Shown here one piece after another: positions 1-7,600 of a stretch of 23,615 nucleotides of DNA. A model generated the notes under the pieces. That model worked only from the letters and a program-made list of their open reading frames with translations, had not been told where the DNA came from and searched no databases. The translations under genes were made by a program, and so were the position numbers. This DNA is from Nitrospira sp. (GTDB lineage Bacteria; Nitrospirota; Thermodesulfovibrionia; Thermodesulfovibrionales; SM23-35). The stretch is taken from contig VGWY01000009.1 in NCBI GenBank assembly GCA_016873575.1, positions 1-23,615 on the forward strand. Direction: 5' to 3'. Position 1 is the first letter of the stretch, and every line of letters starts with the position of its first letter.

Positions 1-115
1 TCATCGATAAATATTTCGTCATCGCTGACGTCAACGTCGTCTTCCCATGATCAATATGCCCTATCGTCCCTACATTCGCATGCGGCTTTACCCTCTCAAA
101 TTTAGCCTTTGCCAT
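1..115 (-). CDS. tuf: Elongation factor Tu, N-terminal fragment (cut by window edge)
   Basis: EF-Tu carries aminoacyl-tRNA to the ribosomal A site as a GTP complex. Only the first 38 residues are in the window. They read MAKAKFERVKPHANVGTIGH followed by the G1 P-loop GHIDHGKT, the diagnostic EF-Tu start. The ATG at 113-115 has a perfect AGGAGG (121-126) five bases upstream, placed against the fusA stop codon (12 bp between the genes). It is the last visible gene of an rpsL-rpsG-fusA-tuf str operon. The identity is secure; the rest of the gene lies left of the window. Confidence 0.97.
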   Translation of the reverse strand, partial: MAKAKFERVKPHANVGTIGHIDHGKTTLTSAMTKYLSM

Positions 116-127
116 TGTTCCCTCCTT

Positions 128-2206
128 TTATTCTCCTCTCACCTTTGCTGCAATTTCTTCGGTGATTCCCTTCGGAGCTTCCTCATAATGTGAAAACTGC
201 ATCGTATATGTAGCCCTACCTTGTGTTTTTGACCTTAAATCAGTGGCGTAGCCAAACATCTCTGAAAGTGGAGCCATAGCCTTTATTATCTGAGTATTCC
301 CCCTTTTCTCTATGTTCTGAACCTTTCCACGACGAGAGTTAAGGTCTCCTATTACATCACCTAAATATCCCTCAGGAGTCACTACCTCAACACTCATGAT
401 CGGCTCAAGAAGTACAGGTTTAGCCTTCTTTGCAGCTTCCCGAAATGCCATTGATGCAGCGATCTTGAATGCCATCTCAGAAGAATCAACGTCGTGGTAA
501 GAACCGTCATACAGTGTTGCTTTTATATCAACAACAGGATAACCTGCGAGAATTCCTCTATCTGTTGCCTCTTTTATTCCCTTATTGACTGCAGGGATAT
601 ATTCCCTCGGGACAGAACCGCCGACAATTTTATCTACAAATTCAAAACCCTTACCAGATTCTAAGGGTTCAAGCTCGATAAAAACATGGCCATACTGTCC
701 ACGGCCTCCGCTCTGCCGTATAAACTTTCCTTCTGCCTTTGATGCCGACCTGATCGTCTCTTTATAGGCGACCTGTGGTCTCCCAACATTAGCGCTGACT
801 TTAAACTCCCTGAGAAGCCTGTCTATAATAATATCAAGGTGGAGTTCTCCCATCCCGGATATGATTGTCTGTCCCGTCTCCTCATTAAATGAAACCTTAA
901 ACGACGGGTCTTCCTGAGTAAGTTTTGAGAGGGACTGTGAAAGCTTTTCCTGATCTGCCTTTGTCTTTGGTTCAATAGCAACAGACACAACTGGCTCTGG
1001 GAACTCAATTGATTCAAGGATTACAGGTTTTTGCTCATCACACAAGGTATCCCCTGTGAGTGTTTGTTTCAGTCCAACAACTGCTGCGATATCACCGGCA
1101 GAAACCTCTTTCATCTCTTCCCGCTTGTTAGCATGCATCTTCAAGAGTCTGCCAATTCTTTCTCTTGTACCTTTCGTTGAGTTATACACATAGGAGCCTG
1201 CGTTGAGTACTCCTGAATAAACCCTTATAAAGGTGAGTTGCCCAACAAAGGGATCAGTCATCACCTTAAATGCAAGTGCAGCAAATGGTTCGCTATCATC
1301 AGCATGCCTGATTATTTTAGCCCCATTCCCCGGTGTATGCCCTATAACAGGTGGGACATCAAGTGGCGATGGGAGATAATCAACGATGGCATCGAGTAAA
1401 AGCTGTAGCCCTTTATTTCTAAATGCAGAACCACATAAAACAGGAGTGATCTTCATTTCTAATGTTCCTTTTCTTATTGCCATCTCTGTCTCATCTTCAC
1501 TTATTGCCTCTCCACCCAGAAATTTCTCCATGATGTTCTCATCGGCATCGGCTAAGGCTTCGAGCATCTTCTCCCTGTATTGGCGGGCATGAGGTATAAG
1601 CAGATCTGGTATATCACCTTCAACATATTTTGCACCCAATGTTTCATCATCAAAGTATATTGCCTTCATCCTGACAAGGTCGATAGACCCTCTGAATCCA
1701 TCCTCAGCACCTATGGGTATCTGGATAGGAACCGGGTTAGCGCCAAGGCGTTCTATCATACTATTCACACTCATGAAAAAATCAGCACCAACTCTATCCA
1801 TCTTATTCATAAATGCAATTCTCGGAACATTATATCTATTTGCCTGCCTCCAGACGGTCTCTGATTGTGGTTCGACACCTGCCACCGCATCAAAGACTGC
1901 AATTGCTCCGTCTAATATCCTGAGAGATCTTTCGACCTCAATGGTAAAATCAACATGTCCTGGTGTGTCAATGATATTGATTTTCTGGTCCTTCCAGAAA
2001 CATGTAGTGGCTGCGGAGGTAATGGTTATCCCTCTCTCCTGCTCCTGAACCATCCAATCCATGACAGCAGTACCCTCATCTACCTCGCCTATCTTGTAGG
2101 TAACGCCTGTATAATAAAGAATTCGTTCTGTAGTCGTAGTTTTCCCTGCATCTATATGTGCCATAATTCCAATGTTGCGCGTTTTTTCTAATGGAAACCG
2201 TGACAA
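128..2206 (-). CDS. fusA: Translation elongation factor G
   Basis: EF-G is the ribosomal translocase; with RRF it also recycles ribosomes. The 692-residue product is full length for the family. All GTPase motifs are visible: G1 AHIDAGKT (16-23), G2 RGITITS (58-64), G3 DTPGH (80-84), G4 NKMD (134-137) and a G5-like GSA near 261. Domains II-V follow, with the domain IV/V landmarks YHDVDSSEMAFKIAAS and RRGKVQ. The start is a TTG (2204-2206), not an ATG. It is supported by an AGGAG at 2214-2218, seven bases upstream, and by the conserved N-terminus PLEKTRNIGIMAHIDAGKT. It lies 21 bp after rpsG and 12 bp before tuf, in standard str-operon order. Confidence 0.98.
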   Translation of the reverse strand: MSRFPLEKTRNIGIMAHIDAGKTTTTERILYYTGVTYKIGEVDEGTAVMDWMVQEQERGITITSAATTCFWKDQKINIIDTPGHVDFTIEVERSLRILDGAIAVFDAVAGVEPQSETVWRQANRYNVPRIAFMNKMDRVGADFFMSVNSMIERLGANPVPIQIPIGAEDGFRGSIDLVRMKAIYFDDETLGAKYVEGDIPDLLIPHARQYREKMLEALADADENIMEKFLGGEAISEDETEMAIRKGTLEMKITPVLCGSAFRNKGLQLLLDAIVDYLPSPLDVPPVIGHTPGNGAKIIRHADDSEPFAALAFKVMTDPFVGQLTFIRVYSGVLNAGSYVYNSTKGTRERIGRLLKMHANKREEMKEVSAGDIAAVVGLKQTLTGDTLCDEQKPVILESIEFPEPVVSVAIEPKTKADQEKLSQSLSKLTQEDPSFKVSFNEETGQTIISGMGELHLDIIIDRLLREFKVSANVGRPQVAYKETIRSASKAEGKFIRQSGGRGQYGHVFIELEPLESGKGFEFVDKIVGGSVPREYIPAVNKGIKEATDRGILAGYPVVDIKATLYDGSYHDVDSSEMAFKIAASMAFREAAKKAKPVLLEPIMSVEVVTPEGYLGDVIGDLNSRRGKVQNIEKRGNTQIIKAMAPLSEMFGYATDLRSKTQGRATYTMQFSHYEEAPKGITEEIAAKVRGE

Positions 2207-2227
2207 CTGCCTTCTCCTCTATTATTC

Positions 2228-2698
2228 TTACCATCTATAATGGGCAAAGGCCTTATTCGCCTCAGCCATCTTATGGGTGTCTTCCTTCTTTTTGATAGAA
2301 GCCCCGGTATTGTTAAATGCGTCCAGTAGTTCCCCTGCCAACTTTTCCTGCATTGTCTTCTCACTTCTTGCTCGTGAATAATTTATAATCCATCGAAAGG
2401 CTAATGCCGTACGTCTATGCGGTCTTATCTCGACTGGAACCTGATAAGTGGCACCACCCACTCTCCTTGGCTTTACCTCCACGAGTGGTTTTACATTTTC
2501 GAGTGCTGTCTTAAATACCTTCAGAGGATCGCTCCCTGTTTTTTTCTTTAAGATGTCAAAAGCACCGTAACAGACTTTCTCTGCTGTTGATTTCTCACCG
2601 TCCTTCGTGATGATATTGAGAAACTTACTCACAATTTTGCTATTGTATTTGGGATCAGGTAAAACATCCCTTTTTTCTGCAACCCTTCTCCTCGGCAT
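2228..2698 (-). CDS. rpsG: Small ribosomal subunit protein uS7
   Basis: uS7 nucleates assembly of the 30S head by binding the 3' domain of 16S rRNA and contacts mRNA and tRNA at the exit site. The 156-residue length is normal. Family signatures include the basic MPRRR start, the segment VGGATYQVPVEIRPHRRTAL and the C-terminal region KKKEDTHKMAEANKAFAHYRW (136-156). The ATG at 2696-2698 has an AGGAGG Shine-Dalgarno that overlaps the rpsL stop codon, so translation of the two genes is probably coupled. Second gene of the str operon; E. coli S7 autoregulates this operon, but no such site was looked for in detail here. Confidence 0.98.
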   Translation of the reverse strand: MPRRRVAEKRDVLPDPKYNSKIVSKFLNIITKDGEKSTAEKVCYGAFDILKKKTGSDPLKVFKTALENVKPLVEVKPRRVGGATYQVPVEIRPHRRTALAFRWIINYSRARSEKTMQEKLAGELLDAFNNTGASIKKKEDTHKMAEANKAFAHYRW

Positions 2699-2712
2699 TT
2701 ATTTATACCCTC

Positions 2713-3084
2713 CTACTTTGGCCTCTTGGCACCATATTTTGACCTTCCGCGTCTCCTGTCAGCAACACCCATGGAATCGAGCGTGCCTCTTATAATATGG
2801 TACCGAACGCCAGGAAGGTCCTTTACTCTGCCACCCCTGATCATAATAATAGAATGCTCCTGAAGATTATGACCAACTCCTGGTATATATGCTGTGACTT
2901 CTATCCCATTCATAAGCCTCACTCTTGCAACCTTTCTCAGTGCAGAGTTCGGTTTCTTGGGCGTAGTTGTATAAACCCTCACACACACTCCCCGCTGCTG
3001 AGGGCAACTTCTCAATGCAGGGCTTTTGGTCTTACTCTTGACTTTTTTACGCCCATTTTTTACCAATTGTGCTATCGTAGGCAC
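2713..3084 (-). CDS. rpsL: Small ribosomal subunit protein uS12 (GTG start)
   Basis: uS12 lies at the decoding centre and controls accuracy; streptomycin resistance mutations map to it. The product is 123 residues, the normal length. It keeps TTTPKKPNSALRKVARVRL, the loop GGRVKDLPGVRYH and the C-terminus GRSKYGAKRPK. The frame stays open upstream to 3165, but that extension is translated from a palindromic repeat. The real start is the GTG at 3082-3084, giving the family N-terminus (M)PTIAQLVKNGRKK, with GGAGG (3089-3093) four bases upstream. First gene of the str operon, read from the promoter at 3240-3268. Confidence 0.97.
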   Translation of the reverse strand: MPTIAQLVKNGRKKVKSKTKSPALRSCPQQRGVCVRVYTTTPKKPNSALRKVARVRLMNGIEVTAYIPGVGHNLQEHSIIMIRGGRVKDLPGVRYHIIRGTLDSMGVADRRRGRSKYGAKRPK

Positions 3085-3100
3085 AGTACCTCCAAAAACT

Positions 3101-3203
3101 GAAGCTCCCCGACTAAAGTCAGGGCTTCCATACAAGGAAATTTTTTTCATATAGCTGGCTTTCATCTCCGACTGAAAGTCGGAGGTTTCAACCAGTATTC
3201 ATG
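3101..3203 (-). repeat. Two-hairpin palindromic repeat, copy A (PATE-like), in the str leader
   Basis: A 103-bp unit with two related imperfect palindromes: 3101-3128 (arms GAAGC...CCGACT and AGTCAGGGCTTC) and about 3155-3195 (CTCCGACT / AGTCGGAG inside CTGG / CCAG). It is about 89% identical to 16857-16960, and its right end matches 22166-22190. Two similar hairpins in about 100 bp, with no TIRs or target duplication, are what short non-autonomous IS200/IS605 relatives look like; that assignment is inference. It lies between the str promoter and rpsL, so it should be transcribed as leader RNA. Confidence 0.8.
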
Positions 3204-3239
3204 TAAATTCAAAAAGTTGATTGCTTAAAGCAAAACGAC

Positions 3240-3268
3240 AGGATACCAAATAAAAAATATTTTGTCAA
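3240..3268 (-). promoter_or_regulatory. Sigma-70-type promoter of the str operon
   Basis: On the minus strand, a perfect -35 TTGACA (3263-3268), a 17-bp spacer and a -10 TATCCT (3240-3245, 4 of 6 consensus). Transcription should begin near 3233, giving a leader of about 150 nt before rpsL that contains repeat copy A. A small inverted repeat TTGCTTAAAGCAA (3222-3234, approximate) lies at the predicted start. Confidence 0.75.
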
Positions 3269-3321
3269 GCAAGGTTGGCTAAAGGGCTTTCTGGTGTGGT
3301 GGTAAACTTCACAACTCTTTA

Positions 3322-4530
3322 TCAACCTTTAATAAAATAATCCATCAATGTATATCCTTCATCAAACACCATGATATCTTTTCTTTCTGTCAAAGATTCA
3401 TTAAAGGCCACTCCTTCATTTTTCCTCACGATTCTATTGTCAAATATCACAAAGGGAACTGGTTCATCTGTATGGGTCCTGACTTCTATTGGTGTTGCAT
3501 GGTCAGGCAACAGGAGAATACGATATTCTTGAAAGGATGTCAATCCATTAATGACCGTACCAACAACAAGTGCGTCAAAATCCTCGATTGCCCTTATTTT
3601 ATCCTTATAATTGCCCGAATGGCCAGCCTCGTCAGGTGCCTCAACATGAATATAAACAAAGTCGACTTTCTCAAGAGACTTCAGTGCCGCCTCTGCCTTT
3701 CCGACATAGTTCGTATCTAAATATCCTGTAATACCAGGGACGTCGAGTATTTCGAATCCGACATACATACCAAGCCCTCTGGTAAGATCAACTGCTGAGA
3801 TGAGTGCGCCTTCAACAGAATATTTCTCTCTGAACAGAGGGATATTTGGCCTCTTGCCCTGGCCCCATAGCCAGATACCATTTGCAGGATTCTTGCCTTT
3901 TCCTATCCGATCCCTATTTATGGAATGTCTTTCAAGAATTCCTACAGATTTGAGCATGATATTTCTCAACACATCTTCACGTTCACCCACAGGAAGATAA
4001 TCTGCTATGTCCTTACCAATAATGTCATGAGGCGGGGTACACTCAACATCCAATGCACCACCAGACCAGACCATAAGATGACGGTAACTCACCCCTGAAT
4101 AAAAACTGATGTCCTCTGTACCGAGATCATTGTTAATATCATTGATAAGTACCCTTGCCTCCTCTGTTGTTATATGTCCACTACAATAATCCTCCATAAC
4201 AGCGCATGTCTTATCTTTATTATATTTGAGGGTAACCAGGTTGCATCGATATGCTACATCATCTTTTTTGAGATTCACTCCTATACTGGCTGCTTCAAGG
4301 GGAGCCCTTCCTGAATAAAATTCGATAGGGTTATATCCAAGGATACTCATATTGGCAACATCTGACCCTGAATGGAAACCCTCGGGGATAGTCCTTACTT
4401 TACCAAGCATTCCCTCACTTGCAAGTTTATCCATGTATGGAGTAAAAGCCTTCTGAAGGGGAGTTTTCCCATCAAGTTCTTTTATCGGCCAGTCTGCCAT
4501 GCCATCACCAATGAGAACGATATATTTCAT
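3322..4530 (-). CDS. Archaeal-type phosphoglycerate mutase homologue, proposed homoserine kinase
   Basis: This 402-residue protein belongs to the alkaline-phosphatase superfamily, in the branch containing archaeal cofactor-independent phosphoglycerate mutase (ApgM). It has the metal site GDGMAD (8-13), the phosphoacceptor serine in SGSDVANMSILGY (Ser56), and C-terminal metal ligands in HVEAPDEAGH and LLPDHATPIEVRTHT. It could be a glycolytic mutase. However, a subgroup of this family beside threonine genes is annotated as a proposed homoserine kinase in organisms without thrB. Context fits that: its ATG overlaps the stop of a threonine synthase gene by 4 bp, homoserine dehydrogenase is nearby, and no GHMP-type thrB is in the window. 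The family is clear; the substrate is inferred. Confidence 0.85.
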   Translation of the reverse strand: MKYIVLIGDGMADWPIKELDGKTPLQKAFTPYMDKLASEGMLGKVRTIPEGFHSGSDVANMSILGYNPIEFYSGRAPLEAASIGVNLKKDDVAYRCNLVTLKYNKDKTCAVMEDYCSGHITTEEARVLINDINNDLGTEDISFYSGVSYRHLMVWSGGALDVECTPPHDIIGKDIADYLPVGEREDVLRNIMLKSVGILERHSINRDRIGKGKNPANGIWLWGQGKRPNIPLFREKYSVEGALISAVDLTRGLGMYVGFEILDVPGITGYLDTNYVGKAEAALKSLEKVDFVYIHVEAPDEAGHSGNYKDKIRAIEDFDALVVGTVINGLTSFQEYRILLLPDHATPIEVRTHTDEPVPFVIFDNRIVRKNEGVAFNESLTERKDIMVFDEGYTLMDYFIKG

Positions 4531-5618
4531 AGAATCCCCACTAAGACCTTCTCAACAGCTTTTATATCAGCACTGACTTTAAGCGGTTCCTTTGAAACCT
4601 TAAAAACAATATCCGGATCCTTCAGTCCATTGCCGGTAAGGGTACAGACAACACAATCCCCCGGCTTGAAATAATTTTCTTTGCATAATTTTAATACACC
4701 AGCGAGGGAAGCAGCCGATGCGGGCTCACAAAAAATTCCTTCTACTGAGGCAATGAGTTTATAAGCATACAAAATCTCCTCATCGGTCACAGCATCAATC
4801 CGACCCCCTGATTCATCCCGAGCTGCAACTGCACCTTTCCAGCTTGCAGGGTTTCCTATCCTTATTGCAGTTGCAATGGTTTCAGGTTTCTCAACGGGTT
4901 CCCCTATTACAATGGGCGCAGCACCTGCCGCCTGAAACCCGAGCATTATTGGTAATGTGGTAATCTTTTTGGCCATGGCATATTCCTTGTACCCTTTCCA
5001 GCATGCAGTTATGTTTCCTGCATTGCCTACAGGGAGGGCATGATATTTCGGTGCAAAACCAAGCTGGTCGCAGATCTCAAACGCTGCAGATTTCTGACCT
5101 TCAAGCCTGAAAGGATTTATAGAATTTACCAGGGTTATAGGGTATTTTTCCACAATTGTCTTCACAATACTCAATGCCTCATCAAAGTTTCCCATTACCT
5201 GAATAACATGTGCTCCATGCATCAGTGCCTGTGCGAGCTTTCCAATGGCAATCTTGCCTTCTGGTATCAGAACGATAGCCTTGATACCAGCCCTTGCTGC
5301 ATAAGCAGATGCAGATGCTGATGTATTCCCTGTAGATGCACATATGACTGCCTTTGAGCCACTTTCACAGGCTTTGGAAAGAGCAAGGGTCATTCCTCTG
5401 TCTTTAAAAGACCCTGTTGGGTTTGCACCATCAAACTTTAAATAAATTTCTAAGTCAATACCTGCACTTTTCTTAAGGTTCTCTGCTCTTACGAAAGGTG
5501 TATTCCCCTCATTAAGGGTTATAATCGGTGTTTTTTCAGTAACGGGAAGAAATTCTCGGTATGCTTCTATGATACCTCCCCATACAATTTTTGTTCTATG
5601 ACACTCTCCTATCTCCAT
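4527..5618 (-). CDS. thrC: Threonine synthase paralogue 1 (PLP fold type II)
   Basis: Threonine synthase turns O-phosphohomoserine into threonine and phosphate with PLP. The protein is 363 residues from the chosen ATG (5616-5618). It has the PLP lysine in PTGSFKDRGMT (Lys72), the phosphate-binding CASTGNTSASASAYAARAG, VGNAGNITA and the C-terminal CTLTGNGLKDP. The frame extends upstream to a TTG at 5637-5639, but only the ATG has a Shine-Dalgarno (GGAG, 5 bases away). It resembles the short class lacking the N-terminal zinc ribbon. It sits between the NIL gene and the mutase/kinase homologue, whose start overlaps its stop. With a second ThrC in the same operon, which of the two makes threonine is uncertain. 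Confidence 0.9.
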   Translation of the reverse strand: MEIGECHRTKIVWGGIIEAYREFLPVTEKTPIITLNEGNTPFVRAENLKKSAGIDLEIYLKFDGANPTGSFKDRGMTLALSKACESGSKAVICASTGNTSASASAYAARAGIKAIVLIPEGKIAIGKLAQALMHGAHVIQVMGNFDEALSIVKTIVEKYPITLVNSINPFRLEGQKSAAFEICDQLGFAPKYHALPVGNAGNITACWKGYKEYAMAKKITTLPIMLGFQAAGAAPIVIGEPVEKPETIATAIRIGNPASWKGAVAARDESGGRIDAVTDEEILYAYKLIASVEGIFCEPASAASLAGVLKLCKENYFKPGDCVVCTLTGNGLKDPDIVFKVSKEPLKVSADIKAVEKVLVGIL

Positions 5619-5649
5619 ATAATCTCCATGTTCAGTCAATGCAAAAACG

Positions 5650-5709
5650 AAAATGCAAAACTATAGGAATACATCAATTTTACATTTTGAAATTTATATT
5701 TTGCATTTT
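5650..5709. repeat. AT-rich inverted repeat between the NIL gene and thrC
   Basis: Perfect 11-bp arms AAAATGCAAAA (5650-5660) and TTTTGCATTTT (5699-5709) are separated by 38 bp. The right arm is also part of an imperfect direct repeat of a CATTTTGAA-type unit. It lies in the 95-bp gap of the operon. It may be a low-complexity intergenic repeat or a weak processing or attenuation structure; no uridine tract argues for a terminator. Confidence 0.45.
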
Positions 5710-5713
5710 GAAT

Positions 5714-5950
5714 TTATTCTACAATGTCTCCTTCTATCAGTTCTACCTGGATACCCTGATCCCTGAGGGATTTGATCCCTTTTTCAAGGTCATCCTCTTT
5801 GCCATCAAGTTCGAGAACCATTTCCCCAGCCGTTTCTGTGACCCTCGCCCTCCTGATATTCGGCATGACATTATACTTCTTAGCCATGGTAAAAATAACA
5901 GGCTCTTTGATAAGATGTTGCGGGAAGGTCAATTTGACCCTCTTCTTCAT
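5714..5950 (-). CDS. Stand-alone NIL-domain protein
   Basis: A 78-residue protein that is essentially one NIL domain (PF09383), the ferredoxin-like fold first seen at the C-terminus of the methionine importer ATPase MetN, where it binds methionine. The start KKRVKLTFPQHLIKEPVIF and the later NIRRARVTETAGEMVLEL are typical. ATG at 5948-5950 with AGGAGG four bases upstream. NIL domains also occur fused to ferredoxin domains in proteins needed for sulfide-dependent homocysteine synthesis in methanogens (the MA1822 type); this one has no cysteines for clusters. It lies 13 bp after the sulfur-carrier gene and before a thrC. A role as an amino-acid-sensing or accessory protein for the sulfur/threonine branch is inferred. 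Confidence 0.85.
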   Translation of the reverse strand: MKKRVKLTFPQHLIKEPVIFTMAKKYNVMPNIRRARVTETAGEMVLELDGKEDDLEKGIKSLRDQGIQVELIEGDIVE

Positions 5951-5963
5951 AAACCCTCCTTAT

Positions 5964-6239
5964 CTAACAACCGCCTGCAATTGCAGGAACAATTGACACC
6001 TCGTCCCCATCCTTCACTTCTGATTCCTCAGCCTTGAGGAATCGTATGTCTTCTTCATTTACATAGATATTCACGAATCTTCTTATCTTCCCTGCTTCAG
6101 AGATCCTCTCACCTATTCCAGGGAATCTTTTATCAAGATCATTCACAAGGTCAATTATCGTGCCTGGACCGGTCTCTACCTCTCCCAGTCCCTGTGTCAA
6201 CCTCTGAAGAGGAGCTGGAATCCTTACCTTCACTGCCAT
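5964..6239 (-). CDS. MoaD/ThiS-type sulfur-carrier protein ending in Gly-Gly-Cys
   Basis: A 91-residue beta-grasp protein of the MoaD/ThiS/CysO family. Such carriers are adenylated at a C-terminal Gly-Gly by an E1-like enzyme and then thiocarboxylated. Family features are the IPAPLQRLTQG start, GTIIDLVNDLDKRFPGI, RRFVNIYVNEEDIRFL and DGDEVSIVPAIAGG. The chain does not stop at Gly-Gly: codons at 5967-5975 read Gly-Gly-Cys, then TAG. The extra residue must be removed before activation, and a JAMM protease gene is present at 10137-10541. ATG at 6237-6239 with AGGAGG seven bases upstream. It is flanked by two threonine synthase paralogues and not by molybdopterin or thiamin genes, so it probably serves amino-acid sulfur chemistry (CysO- or HcyS-like). 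Confidence 0.9.
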   Translation of the reverse strand: MAVKVRIPAPLQRLTQGLGEVETGPGTIIDLVNDLDKRFPGIGERISEAGKIRRFVNIYVNEEDIRFLKAEESEVKDGDEVSIVPAIAGGC

Positions 6240-6272
6240 CTATATACCTCCTATTTCTCAGCATACAGTAGA

Positions 6273-6328
6273 CAGTAGTCAGTAAACAGCATGAAGAACT
6301 CTCAGAGTACACCGTTTACTGTTTACTG
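6273..6328. repeat. Imperfect inverted repeat at the thrC2 3' end
   Basis: Arms CAGTAGTCAGTAAAC (6273-6287) and GTTTACTGTTTACTG (6314-6328) pair at 12 of 15 positions around a 26-nt loop. The right arm overlaps the last codons of threonine synthase paralogue 2. The unit is built from short CAGTA/ACAGTAGA repeats. It could slow transcription between thrC2 and the carrier gene, but there is no uridine tract. Confidence 0.45.
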
Positions 6329-7560
6329 TGTTCTATCTTTTTTAGCACTTCTTCAAACGATGCAAGGTTTGGTTTTATGTAATATGGGGAAATGGTCTGA
6401 CCATGCAATGCCTCCTGCGTCTTAAGCCCATTCCCAGTAATACATACTACTGTCACCTCATCTCTTGCTATCCTGCCACTCTCTATGAGTTTTTTTGTTG
6501 CCGCAACAGTAACCCCACCTGCTGTCTCTGAAAATATCCCCTCTGTCCTTGCAAGAAGTTTTATTGCTTCTATAATCTCCGGATCAGAGACATCTTCGCC
6601 ATAGCCTCCACTCTCATTCACAGCCTGCGTAGCATAAAACCCGTCAGCAGGGTTTCCAATAGCGAGTGATTTGGCAATGGTATTCGGTTTTACAGGCCTG
6701 ATTACATCAGTCCCTTGTTTGATTGCTGTAGAAATCGGTGAACATCCCGTTGCCTGAGCTGCAAATATCCTCGTTTGCACATCGTGTATGATACCAATCT
6801 CTTTGAATTCCTTGAGGCTCTTCCATATTTTTGTCAGAAGTGATCCGCTTGCACACGGTACGACGATATTATCAGGAGCCTTCCATCCGAACTGCTCTAT
6901 AATCTCAAAACCGTGTGTCTTTGAACCCTCTGCGTAGAATGGCCTTATGTTTATATTTACAAAGGCCCATCTGTATTTGTTCGCTATTTCACTGCATAAC
7001 CTGTTTACCTCATCGTAATTACCGTCAACTGCAATAAGGTTGGGCTCATATACAAGCGACGCAACTATCTTGCTTGCCTCGAGTGTTGCAGGGATAAATA
7101 TAAATCGCTTAAACCCTGCCTTTGCGCCCTGGGCTGATACAGAATGGGCAAGGTTTCCTGTTGATGCGCACGCAACGGTATCAAAACCGAATTCTCTTGC
7201 CTTGGTGAGGGCAACAGCAACAACCCTGTCTTTAAATGAGAGGGTAGGATGTGAAACGGTATCGTCCTTGACATACAGTTCCTTTACTCCCAATTCTCTT
7301 GCAAGATTATCGGCCTTGAGAAGTGGAGTATATCCTGATTGAAGGCCTACCTGAGGTTCACCATCTATAGGGAGCAGCTCTCTGTATCTCCATAGATTCT
7401 GTCCCCTTTTTTCTATCACCTCTTTTGTCAGAACCTTCTTTATCCCGTTATAATCATAGACTACTTCGAGCGGACCAAAACAGAATTCGCACACATACAT
7501 CGGCTCAACAGGGTATTCCCTGTTACATTCCCTACATTTAAGACCTTTTACATAACTCAT
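6316..7560 (-). CDS. thrC: Threonine synthase paralogue 2, with N-terminal zinc ribbon
   Basis: A 414-residue PLP fold-type II enzyme of the threonine synthase family. An N-terminal zinc ribbon (Cys9, Cys12, Cys24, Cys27) precedes the catalytic domain. The PLP lysine is in TLSFKDR (Lys110), the phosphate loop is CASTGNLAHSVSAQGAKAG, and GSLLTK and CITGNGLKT follow. The loop has GNLAHSV where paralogue 1 has GNTSASA, a visible active-site difference. The frame extends to a TTG at 7582-7584, but the ATG at 7558-7560 matches family starts (MSYVKGLKCREC). It is the first gene after the promoter at 7601-7629 and lies 76 bp before the sulfur-carrier gene. It may be the true threonine synthase or an enzyme using carrier-bound sulfide. 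Confidence 0.9.
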   Translation of the reverse strand: MSYVKGLKCRECNREYPVEPMYVCEFCFGPLEVVYDYNGIKKVLTKEVIEKRGQNLWRYRELLPIDGEPQVGLQSGYTPLLKADNLARELGVKELYVKDDTVSHPTLSFKDRVVAVALTKAREFGFDTVACASTGNLAHSVSAQGAKAGFKRFIFIPATLEASKIVASLVYEPNLIAVDGNYDEVNRLCSEIANKYRWAFVNINIRPFYAEGSKTHGFEIIEQFGWKAPDNIVVPCASGSLLTKIWKSLKEFKEIGIIHDVQTRIFAAQATGCSPISTAIKQGTDVIRPVKPNTIAKSLAIGNPADGFYATQAVNESGGYGEDVSDPEIIEAIKLLARTEGIFSETAGGVTVAATKKLIESGRIARDEVTVVCITGNGLKTQEALHGQTISPYYIKPNLASFEEVLKKIEHSKQ

Positions 7561-7600
7561 ACTTTCTCTACCTGCCAGTAACAAAAATTTAACGTAGCCT

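Noticed and set aside
3085..3165. Longer rpsL product starting at 3165
   Set aside because: The extra 27 residues are translated from repeat copy A; the GTG at 3084 gives the conserved uS12 N-terminus and has a strong Shine-Dalgarno.
5964..6239. Ordinary MoaD of molybdopterin synthase or ThiS of thiamin synthesis
   Set aside because: No moaE, moaA, moeA or thiG/thiC genes are adjacent, the tail is Gly-Gly-Cys, and the gene lies between threonine synthase genes. Not fully excluded.
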